Below are positions 1 to 11,496 of a DNA stretch of 64,000 bases, piece after piece; within the stretch, counting starts at the first letter, position 1, and each line of letters begins with the position of its first letter. The notes under the pieces are model-generated. The model worked only from the letters and a program-made list of their open reading frames with translations, made no database searches and was not told the DNA's origin. The DNA comes from Plasmopara viticola (Eukaryota; Oomycota; Peronosporomycetes; Peronosporales; Peronosporaceae): assembly GCA_001695595.3 (NCBI GenBank), contig MBPM02000022.1, positions 744,001-808,000 of the forward strand, given 5' to 3'. Both the position numbers and the translations under genes were made by a program.

Positions 1-99
1 AGATACGTCCTTTCTATCCTCTTAGACGTGCACAGACGCAATAGGGCCACAACGAAGCATGAAACCACTTTTTAAAGTGATCAGATGATGTGGGACGAC
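1..99 (+). repeat. Representative A monomer
   Basis: First A-class monomer of the window. Class A is recognised by CAATAGGGCCACAACGAAGC in its middle, followed by GCATGAAACCACTTTTCTAAAGTG or a variant, and by the end GATGATGTGGGACGAC. It contains an imperfect hairpin sequence (66-79 in this copy). The commonest class variants differ at the hairpin (CACTTTTCTAAAGTG versus AGCTTTTCTAAAGTG) and at GGCCACAAC versus GGTCCACAAC. The + strand label is arbitrary; it is the direction in which all monomers are described here. Confidence 0.93.
66..79 (+). repeat. Inverted repeat (hairpin) in the A monomer
   Basis: CACTTT and AAAGTG form a 6-bp inverted repeat with a 2-3 base loop; this is the first example. 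It recurs in A monomers across the array, usually as CACTTTTCTAAAGTG. Some copies have a longer perfect stem: CACTTTTTCAAAAGTG at 11341, and ACTTTTCAAAAGT near 14224. In the AGCTTTTCTAAAGTG allele the outer pairs are lost. I see no sign that it acts as a terminator, since there is no transcription unit. Confidence 0.6.
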
Positions 100-199
100 C
101 GATACGTCCTTTCTATCTCTTAAGACGTGCACAGATGCAGTGGAGACACACCAAAATGTGTAATCACCCTCTTTAAGCGCTGAGACGACGTACGACCTT
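100..199 (+). repeat. Representative B monomer
   Basis: Class B shares the opening TACGTCCTTTCTATCTCTT with class A but has ATGCATTAGAGACACACCAA in the middle, then GTGTATACTCACCCTCTTTA and GCGCTGAGACGATGTACGAC at the end. It carries the 6-bp palindromes GTGCAC, ATGCAT and GTATAC. A shortened form, called B' here, lacks 9 bp between GCATTA and GTATAC and reads GCATTATAGATTGTATAC. It is found only between about 10.5 and 32.4 kb. Confidence 0.93.
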
Positions 200-299
200 A
201 GCTGCGTTTATTCGATCTATCGAGACGTTCACAGACGCAATAGGGTCACAACAAAGCGCATATTCAATTCATTTTAGCGTTAAGACGCTGTACGTCAGC
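200..299 (+). repeat. Representative C monomer
   Basis: Class C opens with AGCTACGTTCTTTCGATCTA, contains GACGTTCACAGACGCAATAG and GCGCATATTCAATTCATTTA, and ends AGCGCTAAGACGCTGTACGT followed by CAGC. It is the most diverged of the three at its 5' end, where TTCGATC replaces TTCTATC. Many copies contain the 8-bp palindrome AAGCGCTT near position 75 of the monomer. The next A monomer starts at 300. Confidence 0.93.
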
Positions 300-1734
300 A
301 GATACGTCCTTTCTATTCTCTTAGACGTGCACAGACGCAATAGGTCCACAACGAAGCATGAAACCACTTTTCTATAGTGCTCAGATGATATGGGACGACA
401 AATACGTCCTTTCTAGCTCTTAAGACATGTACAGATGCATTAGAGACACAACAAAGAGTATGTTCACCTTCTTTAAGCGCTGAGACGCTGTACGATCATA
501 GCTACGCTCTTTCGATCTATCTAGACATTCACAGACGCAATAGGGTCACAACTAAGCATCAAACCACTTTTCTAAATTGCTCAGACGATGTGGGACGACC
601 AATACGTCCTTTCTATCTCTTAAGACGTGCACAGATGCAGTGGAGACACACCAAAATGTGTACTATCCATTTTTAAGTGCTGAGACAATGTACAACCATA
701 GCTACGTTCTTTTGATCTATCTAGACGTTCACAGACGCAATAGCGTCAAAACTAAGCGCATATTCAATTCATTTGAGCGCTAAGACACTGTACGTCAGCA
801 GATACGTCCTTTCTATCCTCTTAGATGGTCACAGATGCAGTAGGGCCACAACGAAGCATGAAACTACTTTTCTAAAGTGCTCAAATAATGTTAGACGACA
901 GATACCTCCTTTCTATCTCTTAAGACGTGCACAGCTGCATTAGAGACACACCAAAGTGTATACTCACCCTCTTTAAGCACTGAGACGATGTACGACCATA
1001 GCTACGTTCTTTCGATCTATCTAGACATTCACAGACGCAGTAGGGTCCCAAAAAATCGCATATTCAATTAATTTCAGCGCTAAGACGCTGTACGTCAGCA
1101 GATACGTCCCTTCTATCCTCTTAGACGTGCACAGATGCAATAGGGTCACAACAAAGCACCAAACCATTTTTTCAAAGTGCTCAGATGATGTGGGACGACA
1201 AAATCGTCCTTTCTATCTCTTAAGACATGTACAGATGCATTAGAGACACAACAAAGAGTATATTAACCTTCTTTAAGCGCTGAGACGCTGTATGACAATA
1301 GCTACGTTCTTTCGATCTATCTAGACGTTCACACACGCAATAGCGTCAAAACAAAGCGCATATTCCATTCATTTAAGGGTTAAGACGCTGTACGTCAGCA
1401 GATACGTCCTTTCTATCCTCTTAGACGTGCACAGACGCAATAGGGCCACAACGAAGCATTAAACAGCTTTTCTAAAGTGCCCAGATGATGTGGTACGAAA
1501 AATACGTCCTTTCTATCTCTTGAGACGTGCACAGATGCATTAGAGACACACCAAAGTGTATACTCACCCTCTTTAAGCGCTGAGGCATGCTACGACCATA
1601 GCTACGTTTTTTCGATCTATGTAGACATTCACAGACGCAATAGGGTCACAAGAAAACGCATATTCAATTCATTTGAGCGTTAAGACGCTGTACGTCAGCA
1701 GATACGTCCTTTCTATCCTCTTAGACGTGCACAG

Positions 1735-4731
1735 ATGCAATAGGGCCACAACGAAGCATGAAACCACTTTTCAAAGTGATCAGATGATGTGGGACGACAG
1801 ATACGTCCTTTCTATTTCTTGAGACGTGCACAGATGCGTTAGAGACACAACAAAGCGTATACTTACCCTCTTTAAAGGCTTAGACGCTGTTCGACCATAC
1901 CTACGTTCTTTCGATCTATCTAGACGTTCACACACGCAATAGGGTCACAAGAAAGCGCATATTCAATTCATTAAGGCGTTAAGACGCTGTATGTCAGCAG
2001 ATACGTCTTTTCTATCCTCTTAGACCTGCTCATACGCAATAGAGCCACGACTAAGCATAAAACAGCTTTTCTAAAGTTCCCAGATAATGTGGGACGACAG
2101 ATACGTCCTTTCTATCTCTTTAGACGTGCACAGATGCGTTAGAGACACACCAAAGTGTATACTTACCCTCTTTAAGTGCTGAGACGATGTACGACCATAC
2201 CTACGTTCTTTCGATCTATCTAGACATTCACAGACGCAATAGGGTCACAAGAAAGCGCAAATTCAATTCATTTTAGCGTTTAGACGCTGTACGCCAGCAG
2301 ATACGTCCTATCTATCTTCTTAGACAGTCGTAGACGCAATAGGGCCACAATGAAGCATGAAACCACTTTTCTAAAGTGCTCAGATGCTGTAGGACGACAG
2401 ATACGTCCTTTCTATCTCTCAAGATGTGCACAGATGCATTAGAGATACAACAAAGCGAATGCTCACCCTCATTCAGGGCTGAGACGATGTTTGACCATAG
2501 CTACGTTCTTTCGATCTATCTAGACGTTTACACACGCAATCGCGTCATAACAAAGCGCATACTCGATTCATTTAAGCGCTAAGACGCTGTACGTCAGCGG
2601 GTACGTCCTTTCTATCCTCTTAGATGTGCACAGACGCAATAAGACCACAACTAAGCATGTAATCACTTTTCTGAAGCGCTCAGATGATGTTCGACGACAG
2701 ACACGTCATTTCTATCTCTTGAGACGTGCACAGATGCATTAGAGACACACCAAAGCGTACACTCACCCTCTTTAAGCGCTGAGACGATGTACGACCACAG
2801 CTACATTTTTTCGATCTATCTAGACTTTCACAGACGGAATAGGGTCACAAGAAAGCGCATTTTCAATTCATTTAAGCGCTTAGACGCTGTACGTCAGCAA
2901 AAACGTCCTTTCTATCCTTTTAGACGTGCACAGACGCAATAGGGCCACAACGAAGCATGAAACAGCTTTTCTAAAGTGCTCAGATGATGTGGGACGACAA
3001 ATACGTCCTTTCTATCTCCTAAGACGTGCACAGATGTATTAGAGACACACCAAAGTGTATACTTACCCTCTTTTAGTGCTGAAACGATGTACGACCATAG
3101 CTACGTTTTTTCGATCTATCAAGACTTTCACAGACGCAATAGGGTCACCAGAAAGCGCATATTCAATTCATTTAAGCGCTAAGACACTGTACGTCAGCAG
3201 ATACGTCCTTTCTATCCTCTTAGAGGTCACAGACGCAATAGGGCTACAACGAAGCATGAAACTACTTTTCTAAAGTACTTAAATGATGTTAGACGACAGA
3301 TACGTCCTTTTTATCGCTTAAGACGTTCACAGCTGCATTAGAGACACACCAAAGTGTATACTCACCCTCTATAAGCGCTGAGACGATGTACGACCATAGC
3401 TACGTTCTTTCGATTTATTTAGACGTTCACAGATGCAATAGGATCACAAGAAAACGCGTATTCAATTCATTTGAGAGTTTAGACGCTGTACGCCAGAAGA
3501 TACGTCCTTTCTATCCTCTTAGACGTTCACAGACGCAATAGGGCCACAATGAAGCATGAAACCACTTTTCTAATGTGCTCAGATGTGGTAGGACGACAGA
3601 TACGTCCTTTCTATCTCTCAAGATGTGCACAGATGCATTAAAGACACACCAAAGTGTATACTCACCCTCTATAAGCGCTGAGACGATGTGCGACTATAGC
3701 TTCGTTCTTTCGATCTATCTAGACGTTCACAGACGCAATAGCGTCAGAACAAAGCGCATATTCAATTCATTTGAGCGCTAAGACGCTGTACGTCAGCGGG
3801 TACGTCCTTTATATTTTCTTAGATGTGCACAGACGCAAAAGGACCACAACTAAGCATGTAATCTCTTTTCTAAAGCGATAGGATGATGTTCGACGACAGA
3901 TACGTCCTTTCTATCTCTTAAGACGTGCACAGATGCATTAGAGACACACCAAAGTGTATACTCACCCTCTTTAAGCAATGAGAAGCTGTACGACCATAGC
4001 TACGTTCATTTGATCTATCTAGAGGTTCATACGCGCAATAGCGTCAAAATAAATCGCATATTCAATTAGTTTTAGCGCTAAGACGCTGTACGTCAGAAGA
4101 TACGTCCTTTCTATCCTCTTAGATGGTCATAGACGCAATAGGGCCACAACTAAGCAAGAAACCACTTTTCTATAGTGCTCAGATGATTTGGGACGACCGA
4201 TACGTCCTTTCTATCTCTTAAGACATGTACAGATGCATTAGAGACACAACAAAGAGTATATTCACCTTCTTTCTGCGCTTCGACGATGTACGACAATAGC
4301 TACGTTCTTTCGATCTATCTAGACGTTCACAGACGCAATAGGGTCACAAGAAAGCGCATATTCAATTCATTTAAGCGCTAAGACGCTGTACGTCAGCAAA
4401 TACGTCCTTTCCATCCTCTTAAAAGTGCACAGACGCATCAGGGCCACAGCTAAGCATGAAACAGCTTTTCCATAGTGCTCAGATGATATGGGACGACAGA
4501 TACGTCCTTTCTATCTCTTTCGACGTGCACAGATGCATTATAGACACACCAAAGTGTATACTCACCCTCTTTAAGCACTTAGAAGCTGCACGACCATAGC
4601 TACGTTCTTTCGATCTATCTAGACATTCACAGACGCAATAGGGTCACAAGAAAGCGCAAATTCAATTCATTTAAGCGTTAAGACGCTGTACGTCAGCGGA
4701 TACGTCCTTTCTATCCTCTTAGACGAGCCAA
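1735..4731. repeat. Block L, copy 1 (ten trimers, ~2997 bp)
   Basis: Most of this block matches the next block at a constant offset of 2997 bp. Diagnostic variants that recur at that offset are TTTCAAAGTGATCAG in an A monomer, GCTCAGATGCTGTAGGACG at about 2377, GATGTTCGACGACAGACACG at about 2686, and the shortened TCTTAGAGGTCACAG at about 3219. The last three trimers (from about 3781) have no counterpart in copy 2 but do in copy 3. One A monomer here (4398-4497) is the type found again near 48, 51 and 55 kb. Confidence 0.85.
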
Positions 4732-6829
4732 ACGCAATAGGGCCACAACGAAGCATGAAACCACTTTTCAAAGTGATCAGATGATGTGGGACGACAGATA
4801 CGTCCTTTCTATTTCTTGAGACGTGCACAGATGCGTTAGAGACACAACAAAGCGTATACTTACCCTCTTTAAAGGCTTAGACGCTGTTCGACCATACCTA
4901 CGTTCTTTCGATCTATCTAGACGTTCACACACGCAATAGGGTCACAAGAAAGCGCATATTCAATTCATTAAGGCGTTAAGACGCTGTATGTCAGCAGATA
5001 CGTCTTTTCTATCCTCTTAGACCTGCTCATACGCAATAGAGCCACGACTAAGCATAAAACAGCTTTTCTAAAGTTCCCGGATAATGTGGGACGACAAATA
5101 CGTCCTTTTTATCTCTTTAGACGTGCACAGATGCGTTAGAGACACACCAAAGTGTATACTTACCCTCTTTAAGTGCTGAGACGATGTACGACCATACCTA
5201 CGTTCTTTCGATCTATCTAGACATTCACACACGCAATAGGGTCACAAGAAAGCGCAAATTTAATTCATTTTAACGTTTAGACGCTGTACGCCAGCAGATA
5301 CGTCCTATCTATCTTCTTAGACAGTCATAGACGCAATAGGGCCACAATGAAGCATGAAACCACTTTTCTAAAGTGCTCAGATGCTGTAGGACGACAGATA
5401 CGTCCTTTCTATCTCTCAAAATGTGCACAGATGCATTAGAGATACAACAAAGCGAATGCTCACCCTCATTTAGGGCTGAGACGATGTTTGACCATAGCTA
5501 CGTTCTTTCGATCTATCTAGACGTTTACACACGCAATCGCGTCATAACAAAGCGCATATTCGATTCATTTAAGCGCTTAGACGCTGTACGTCAGCGGGTA
5601 CGTCCTTTCTATCCTCTTAGATGTGCACAGACGCAATAAGACCACAACTAAGCATGTAATCACTTTTCTGAAGCGCTCAGATGATGTTCGACGACAGACA
5701 CGTCATTTCTATCTCTTGAGACGTGCACAGATGCATTAGAGACACACCAAAGCGTACACTCACCCTCTTTAAGCGCTGAGACGATGTACGACCCCAGCTA
5801 CATTTTTTCGATCTATCTAGACTTTCACAGACGGAATAGGGTCACAAGAAAGCGCATTTTCAATTCATTTAAGCGCTTAGACGCTGTACGTCAGCAAAAA
5901 CGTCCTTTCTATCCTTTTAGACGTGCACAGACGCAATAGGGCCACAACGAAGCATGAAACAGCTTTTCTAAAGTGATCAGATGATGTGGGACGACCGATA
6001 CGTCCTTTCTATCTCCTAAGACGTGCACAGATGTATTAGAGACACACCAAAGTGTATACTTACCCTCTTTTAGTGCTGAAACGATGTACGACCATAGCTA
6101 CGTTTTTTCGATCTATCAAGACTTTCACAGACGCAATAGGGTCACCAGAAAGCGCATATTCAATTCATTTAAGCGCTAAGACACTGTACGTCAGCAGATA
6201 CGTCCTTTCTATCCTCTTAGAGGTCACAGACGCAATAGGGCTACAACGAAGCATGAAACTACTTTTCTAAAGTACTTAAATGATGTTAGACGACAGATAC
6301 GTCCTTTTTATCGCTTAAGACGTTCACAGCTGCATTAGAGACACACCAAAGTGTATACTCACCCTCTATTAGCGCTGAGACGATGTACGACCATAGCTAC
6401 GTTCTTTCGATCTATCTAGACGTTCACAGATGCAATAGAGTCACAAGAAAACGCATATTCAATTCATTTAAGAGTTTAGACGCTGTACGCCAGAAGATAC
6501 GTCCTTTCTATCCTCTTAGACGTTCACAGACGCAATAGGGCCACAATGAAGCATGAAACCACTTTTCTAAAGTGCTCAGATGATGTAGGACGACAGATAC
6601 GTCCTTATTATCTCTCAAGATGTGCACAGATGCATTAAAGACACACCAAAGTGTATACTTACCCTCTTTAAGCGCTGAGACAATGTGCGACTATAGCTTC
6701 GTTCTTTCGATCTATCTAGACGTTCTCAGACGCAATAGCGATGAGAACAAAGCGCATATTCAATTCATTTAAGCGTTAAGACGCTGTACGTCAGCAGATA
6801 CGTCCTTTCCATCCTCTTAGACGTGCCAA
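4732..6829. repeat. Block L, copy 2 (seven trimers, ~2098 bp)
   Basis: It matches copy 1 at +2997 and copy 3 at about -2098. It is shorter than copy 1 by about three trimers, because the segment equivalent to 3781-4731 is absent. Its left edge carries the 2-bp-deleted A variant GCCAAACGCAATAG, shared with the left edge of copy 3 but not copy 1. Copies 2 and 3 therefore share a more recent junction. Confidence 0.83.
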
Positions 6830-9250
6830 ACGCAATAGGGCCACAACGAAGCATGAAACCACTTTTCAAAGTGATCAGATGATGTGGGACGACAGATACG
6901 TCCTTTCTATTTCTTGAGACGTGCACAGATGCGTTAGAGACACAACAAAGCGTATACTTACCCTCTTTAACGGCTTAGACGCTGTTCGACCATACCTACG
7001 TTCTTTCGATCTATCTAGACGTTCACACACGCAATAGGGTCACAAGAAAGCGCAAATTCAATTCATTTGAGCGCTAAGACGCTGTATGTCAGCAGATACG
7101 TCTTTTCTATCCTCTTAGACCTGCTCATACGCAATAGAGCCACGACTAAGCATAAAACAGCTTTTCTAAAGTTCCCGGATAATGTGGGACGACAAATACG
7201 TCCTTTTTATCTCTTTAGACGTGCACAGATGCGTTAGAGACACACCAAAGTGTATACTTACCCTATTTAAGTGCTGAGACGATGTACGACCATACCTACG
7301 TTCTTTCGATATATCTAGACATTCACAGACGCAATAGGGTCACAAAAAAGCTCAAATTCAATTCATACAAGAGTTTAAACGCTGTACGCCAGCAGATACG
7401 TCCTTTCTATCTTCTTAGACGTTCACAGACGCAATAGGGCCACAATGAAGCATGAAACCACTTTTCTAAAGTGCTCAGATGCTGTAGGACGACAGATACG
7501 TCCTTTCTATCTCTCAAGATGTGCACAGATGCATTAGAGATACAACAAAGTGTATACTCACCCTCATTTGGGCTGAGACGATGTTTGATTATAGCTACGT
7601 TCTTTCGATTTATCTAGACGTTTACACACGCAATCGCGTCAGAACAAAGCGCATGTTCAATTCATTTGAGCGCTAAGACGCTGTACGTCAGCGGGAAGGT
7701 CCTTTCTATCCTCTTAAATGTGCACAGACGCAATAAGACCACAACTAAGCATGTAATCACTTTTCTGAAGCGCTCATATGATGTTCGACGACAGATACGT
7801 CCTTTCTATCTCTTGAGACGTGCACAGATGCATTTGAGACACACCAAAGCGTACACTCACCCTCTTTAAGCGCTGAGACGATGTACGACCACAGCTACGT
7901 TCTTCCGATCTATCTAGACGTTCACACACGCAATAGCGTCATAACCATGCGCATTTTCAATTCATTTAAGCGCTTAGACACTGTACGTCAGCAAAAACGT
8001 CCTTTCTATCCTTTTAGTCGTGCACAGACACAATAGGGCCACAACGAAGCCTGAAACAGCTTTTCTAAAGTGCTCAGATGATGTGGGACGACAAATACGT
8101 CCTTTCTATCTCCTAAGACGTGCACAGATGTATTAGAGACACACCAAAGTGTATACTTACCCTCTTTAAGTGCTGAAACGATGTACGACCATAGCTACGT
8201 TTTTTCGATCTATCAAGACTTTCACAGACGCAATAGGGTCACCAGAAAGCGCATATTCAATTCATTTAAGCGCTAAGACGCTGTACGTCAGCAGATACGT
8301 CCTTTCTATCCTCTTAGAGGTCACAGACGCAATAGGGCTACAACGAAGCATGAACCTACTTTTCTAAAGTATTTTAATGATGTTAGACGACAGATACGTC
8401 CTTTTTATCGCTTAAGACGTTCACAGCTGCATTAGAGACACACCAAAGTGTATACTCACCTTCTATAAGCGCTGAGACGATGTACGACCATAGCTACGTT
8501 CTTTCGATCTATCTAGACGTTCACAGATGCAATAGGGTCACAAGAAAACGCATATTCAATTCATTTGAGAGTTGAGACGCTGTACGCCAGAAGATACGTC
8601 CTTTCTATCCTCTAAGACGTTCACAGACGAAATAGGGCCACAATGAAGCATGAAACCACTTTTCTAAAGTGCTCAGATGCTGTAGGACGACAGATACGTC
8701 CTTTCTATCTCTCAAGATGTGCACAGATGCATTAAAGACACACCAAAGTGTATACTTACCCTCTTCAAGCGCTGAGACGATGTGCGACTATAGTTTCGTT
8801 CTTTCGATTTATCTAGACGTTCACAGACGCAATAGCGTCAGAACAAAGCGCATATTCAATTAATTTGAGCGCTAGGACGCTGTACGTCAGCGGGTACGTC
8901 CTTTCTATCCTCTTAGATGTGCACAGACGCAATAGGACCACAACTAAGCATGTAATCACTTTTCTAAAGCGATAAGTTGATGTTCGACGACAGATGCGTC
9001 CTTTCTATCTCTTAAGACGTGCACAGATGCATTAGAGACACACCAAAGTGTATACTCACCCTCTTTAAGCAATGAGAAGCTATACGACCATAGCTACGTT
9101 CATTCGATCTATCCAGACGTTCAAACGCGCAATAGCGTCAAAATAAATCGCATATTCAATTAGTTTTAGCGCTAAGACGCTGTACGTCAGAAGATACGTC
9201 CTTTCTATCCTCTTAGATGGTCACAGACGCAATAGGACCACAACGAAGCA
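6830..9250. repeat. Block L, copy 3 (about eight trimers)
   Basis: It matches copy 2 at about +2098 and then, from about 8876, the end of copy 1 at about +5095, including GGACCACAACTAAGCATGTA and the AAAGCGATA variant. Homology to copy 1 stops near 9250, where the sequence changes to the 2-bp-deleted CTCAGATATGTGGGACG type. From about 7915 it is also the beginning of module P copy 1, so P was assembled partly from L-type sequence. Confidence 0.8.
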
Positions 9251-11496
9251 TAAAACCACTTTTCTAAAGTGCTCAGATATGTGGGACGACAGATACGTCC
9301 TTTCTATCTCTTTAGACGTGCAGAGATGCATTAGAGACACACCAAAGTGTATACTCACCCTCTTTAAGCACTGAGAAGCTGTACGACCATAGCTACGTTC
9401 TTTCGATTTATCAAGACTTTCAAAGACGCAATAGGGTCACAAGAAAGCGCATATTCAATTCATTTAAGCGCTAAGACACTGTATGTCAGCGGAAACGTCT
9501 TTTCTATCCGCTTAGACGTCCACAGACGCAATAGGTCCACAACCAAGCATGAAACAGCTTTTCTAAAGTGCTCAGATATGTGGGACGACAGATACGTCCT
9601 TTCTATTTTCTTAGACGTGCACAGATGCATTAGAGACACACCAAAGCGTATATTCACCTTCTTTAAGCGCTGAGACGATGGACGACCATAGCTTCGTTCT
9701 TTCGATCTATCTAGACGTTCACAGACGCATAAGCGTCAAAACTAAGCGCATTTTCAATTCATTTGAGCGCTAAGACACTGTACGTCAGCAGATACGTCTT
9801 TTCTGTCCCCTTAGACGTGAACAGGCGCAATAGGGCCACAACGAAGCATGAAACAGTTTTCTAAAGTGCCTAGATGATGTGGGACGACAAATACGTCCTT
9901 TCTATCTCTTTAGACGTGCGCAGATGCATTAGAGACACACCAAAGTGTATACTCACCCTCTTTAAGCACTGAGAAGCTGTACGACCATAGCTACGTTCTT
10001 TCGATCTATCTAGACTTTCAAAGACGCAATAGGGTCACAAGAAAGCGCATATTCAATTCATTTAAGCGCTAAGACACTGTATGTCAGCGGATACGTCCTT
10101 TCTATCCGCTTAGACGTCCACAGACGCAATAGGTCCACAACCAAGCATGAAACAGCTTTTCTAAAGTGCTCAGATATGTGGGACGACAGATACGTCCTTT
10201 CTATCTCCTAAGACGTGCACAGATGCATTAGAGACACACCAAAGAGTATTTCACCTTCTTTAAGCGCTGAGACGATGTACGACCATAGCTTCGTTCTTTC
10301 GATCTATCTAGACGTTCACACACCCAATTGCGTCAAAACTAAGCGCATTTTCAATTCATTTGAGCGCTAAGACACTGTACGTCAGCAGATACGTCTTTTC
10401 TGTCCTCTTAGACGTGAACAGGCGCAATAGGGCCACAACGAAGCATGAAACAGCTTTCTAAAGTGCCTAGATGATGTGGGACGACAAATACGTCCTTTCT
10501 ATCTCTTGAGACTTGCACAGATGCATTATAGATTGTATACTTACCCTCTTTAAGCGCTAAGACGACGTACGACCATAGCTGCGTTCATTCGATCTATCGA
10601 GACGTTCACAGACGCAATAGGGTCAAAACTAAGCGCATATTTAATTCATTTAAGCGTTAAGACGCTGTACTTCAGCAGATACGTCTTTTCTGTTCTCCTA
10701 GACGTGAACAGACGCAATAGGGCCACAACCAAGCATGAAACAGCTGTTCTAAAGTGCCCAGATGATGTGGGACGACAAATACGTCCTTTCTATCTCTCGA
10801 GACGTGCGCAGATGCATTATAGACACACCAAAGTGTATACTCACCCTCTTTAAGTGCTGAGACGACGTACGACCACAGCTACGTTCTTTCGATCTATCTA
10901 GACGTTCACAGACGCAATAGCGTCAAAACTACGCGCATATTCAATTCATTTGCGCGTTTGGACGCTGTACGTCAGCAGATACGTCCTTTCTATCCTCTTA
11001 GACGTGCCCAGATTCAATAGGGCCACAACGAAGCATGAAACAGCTTTTCTAAAGTGCTCAGATGATGTGGGACGACAGATACGTCCTCTCTATCTCTTAA
11101 GACGTGCACAGATGCATTAGAGACACATCAAATTGTCTACTTACCCTCTTTAAGCGCTGAGACGATGTACGACCATAAGTACGTTCTTTCGATCTATCTA
11201 GACTTTTACAGACGCGATAGCGTCACAAGAAAGCGCATATTCAATTCATTTCAGCGCTAAGACGCTGTACGTCAGCGGATACGTCCTTTCTATCCTCTTA
11301 GACGTGCACAGACGCAATAGGGCCAAACCGAAGCATGAAACACTTTTTCAAAAGTGCCTAGATGATGTGGGACGACAAATACGTCCTTTCTATCTCTTGA
11401 GACGTGCATAGATGCATTATAGACAAACCAAAGTGTATACTCACCCTCTTAGAGCGCTGAGACGACGTACGACCATAGCTACGTTCTTTCGATCTA
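7915..11496. repeat. Module P, copy 1 (~3582 bp, 36 monomers)
   Basis: It matches 14380-17961 at +6465 and 17962-21543 at about +10047. Shared diagnostics are ATAACCATGCGCATTTTC at the left end, the GAACCTACTTTTCTAAAG variant, three A monomers with the 2-bp deletion CAGATATGTGGG, and one B' monomer near 10515. Private differences from copies 2 and 3 include CAGACGCATAAGCG near 9722 (CACACCCAATTGCG in copy 3) and GACCACAGCT near 10871. Copy 1 is therefore older relative to the copy 2/3 pair. Confidence 0.87.

Larger units (their letters stand above)
1..1734. repeat. Diverged A-B-C trimers, left edge of window
   Basis: About six ordinary trimers with substitutions between neighbours and no block duplication that I could find inside the segment. 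Two features link it to sequence 32 kb away. The B variant GATGCAGTGGAGACACACCA (at 134 and 633) recurs at 32,936. The A/B stretch at 381-530, marked by GATATGGGACGAC and TTTCTAGCTCTTAAG, recurs at 33,181-33,330. No gene is present. Confidence 0.85.

Noticed and set aside
66..79. Rho-independent terminator
   Set aside because: The stem is AT-rich and short, lies in every A monomer, and follows no gene.
200..230. CENP-B box in the C monomer (TTCG near its start)
   Set aside because: The core pattern TTCG-4N-A-2N-CGGG is not met in either strand of the C monomer or its variants.
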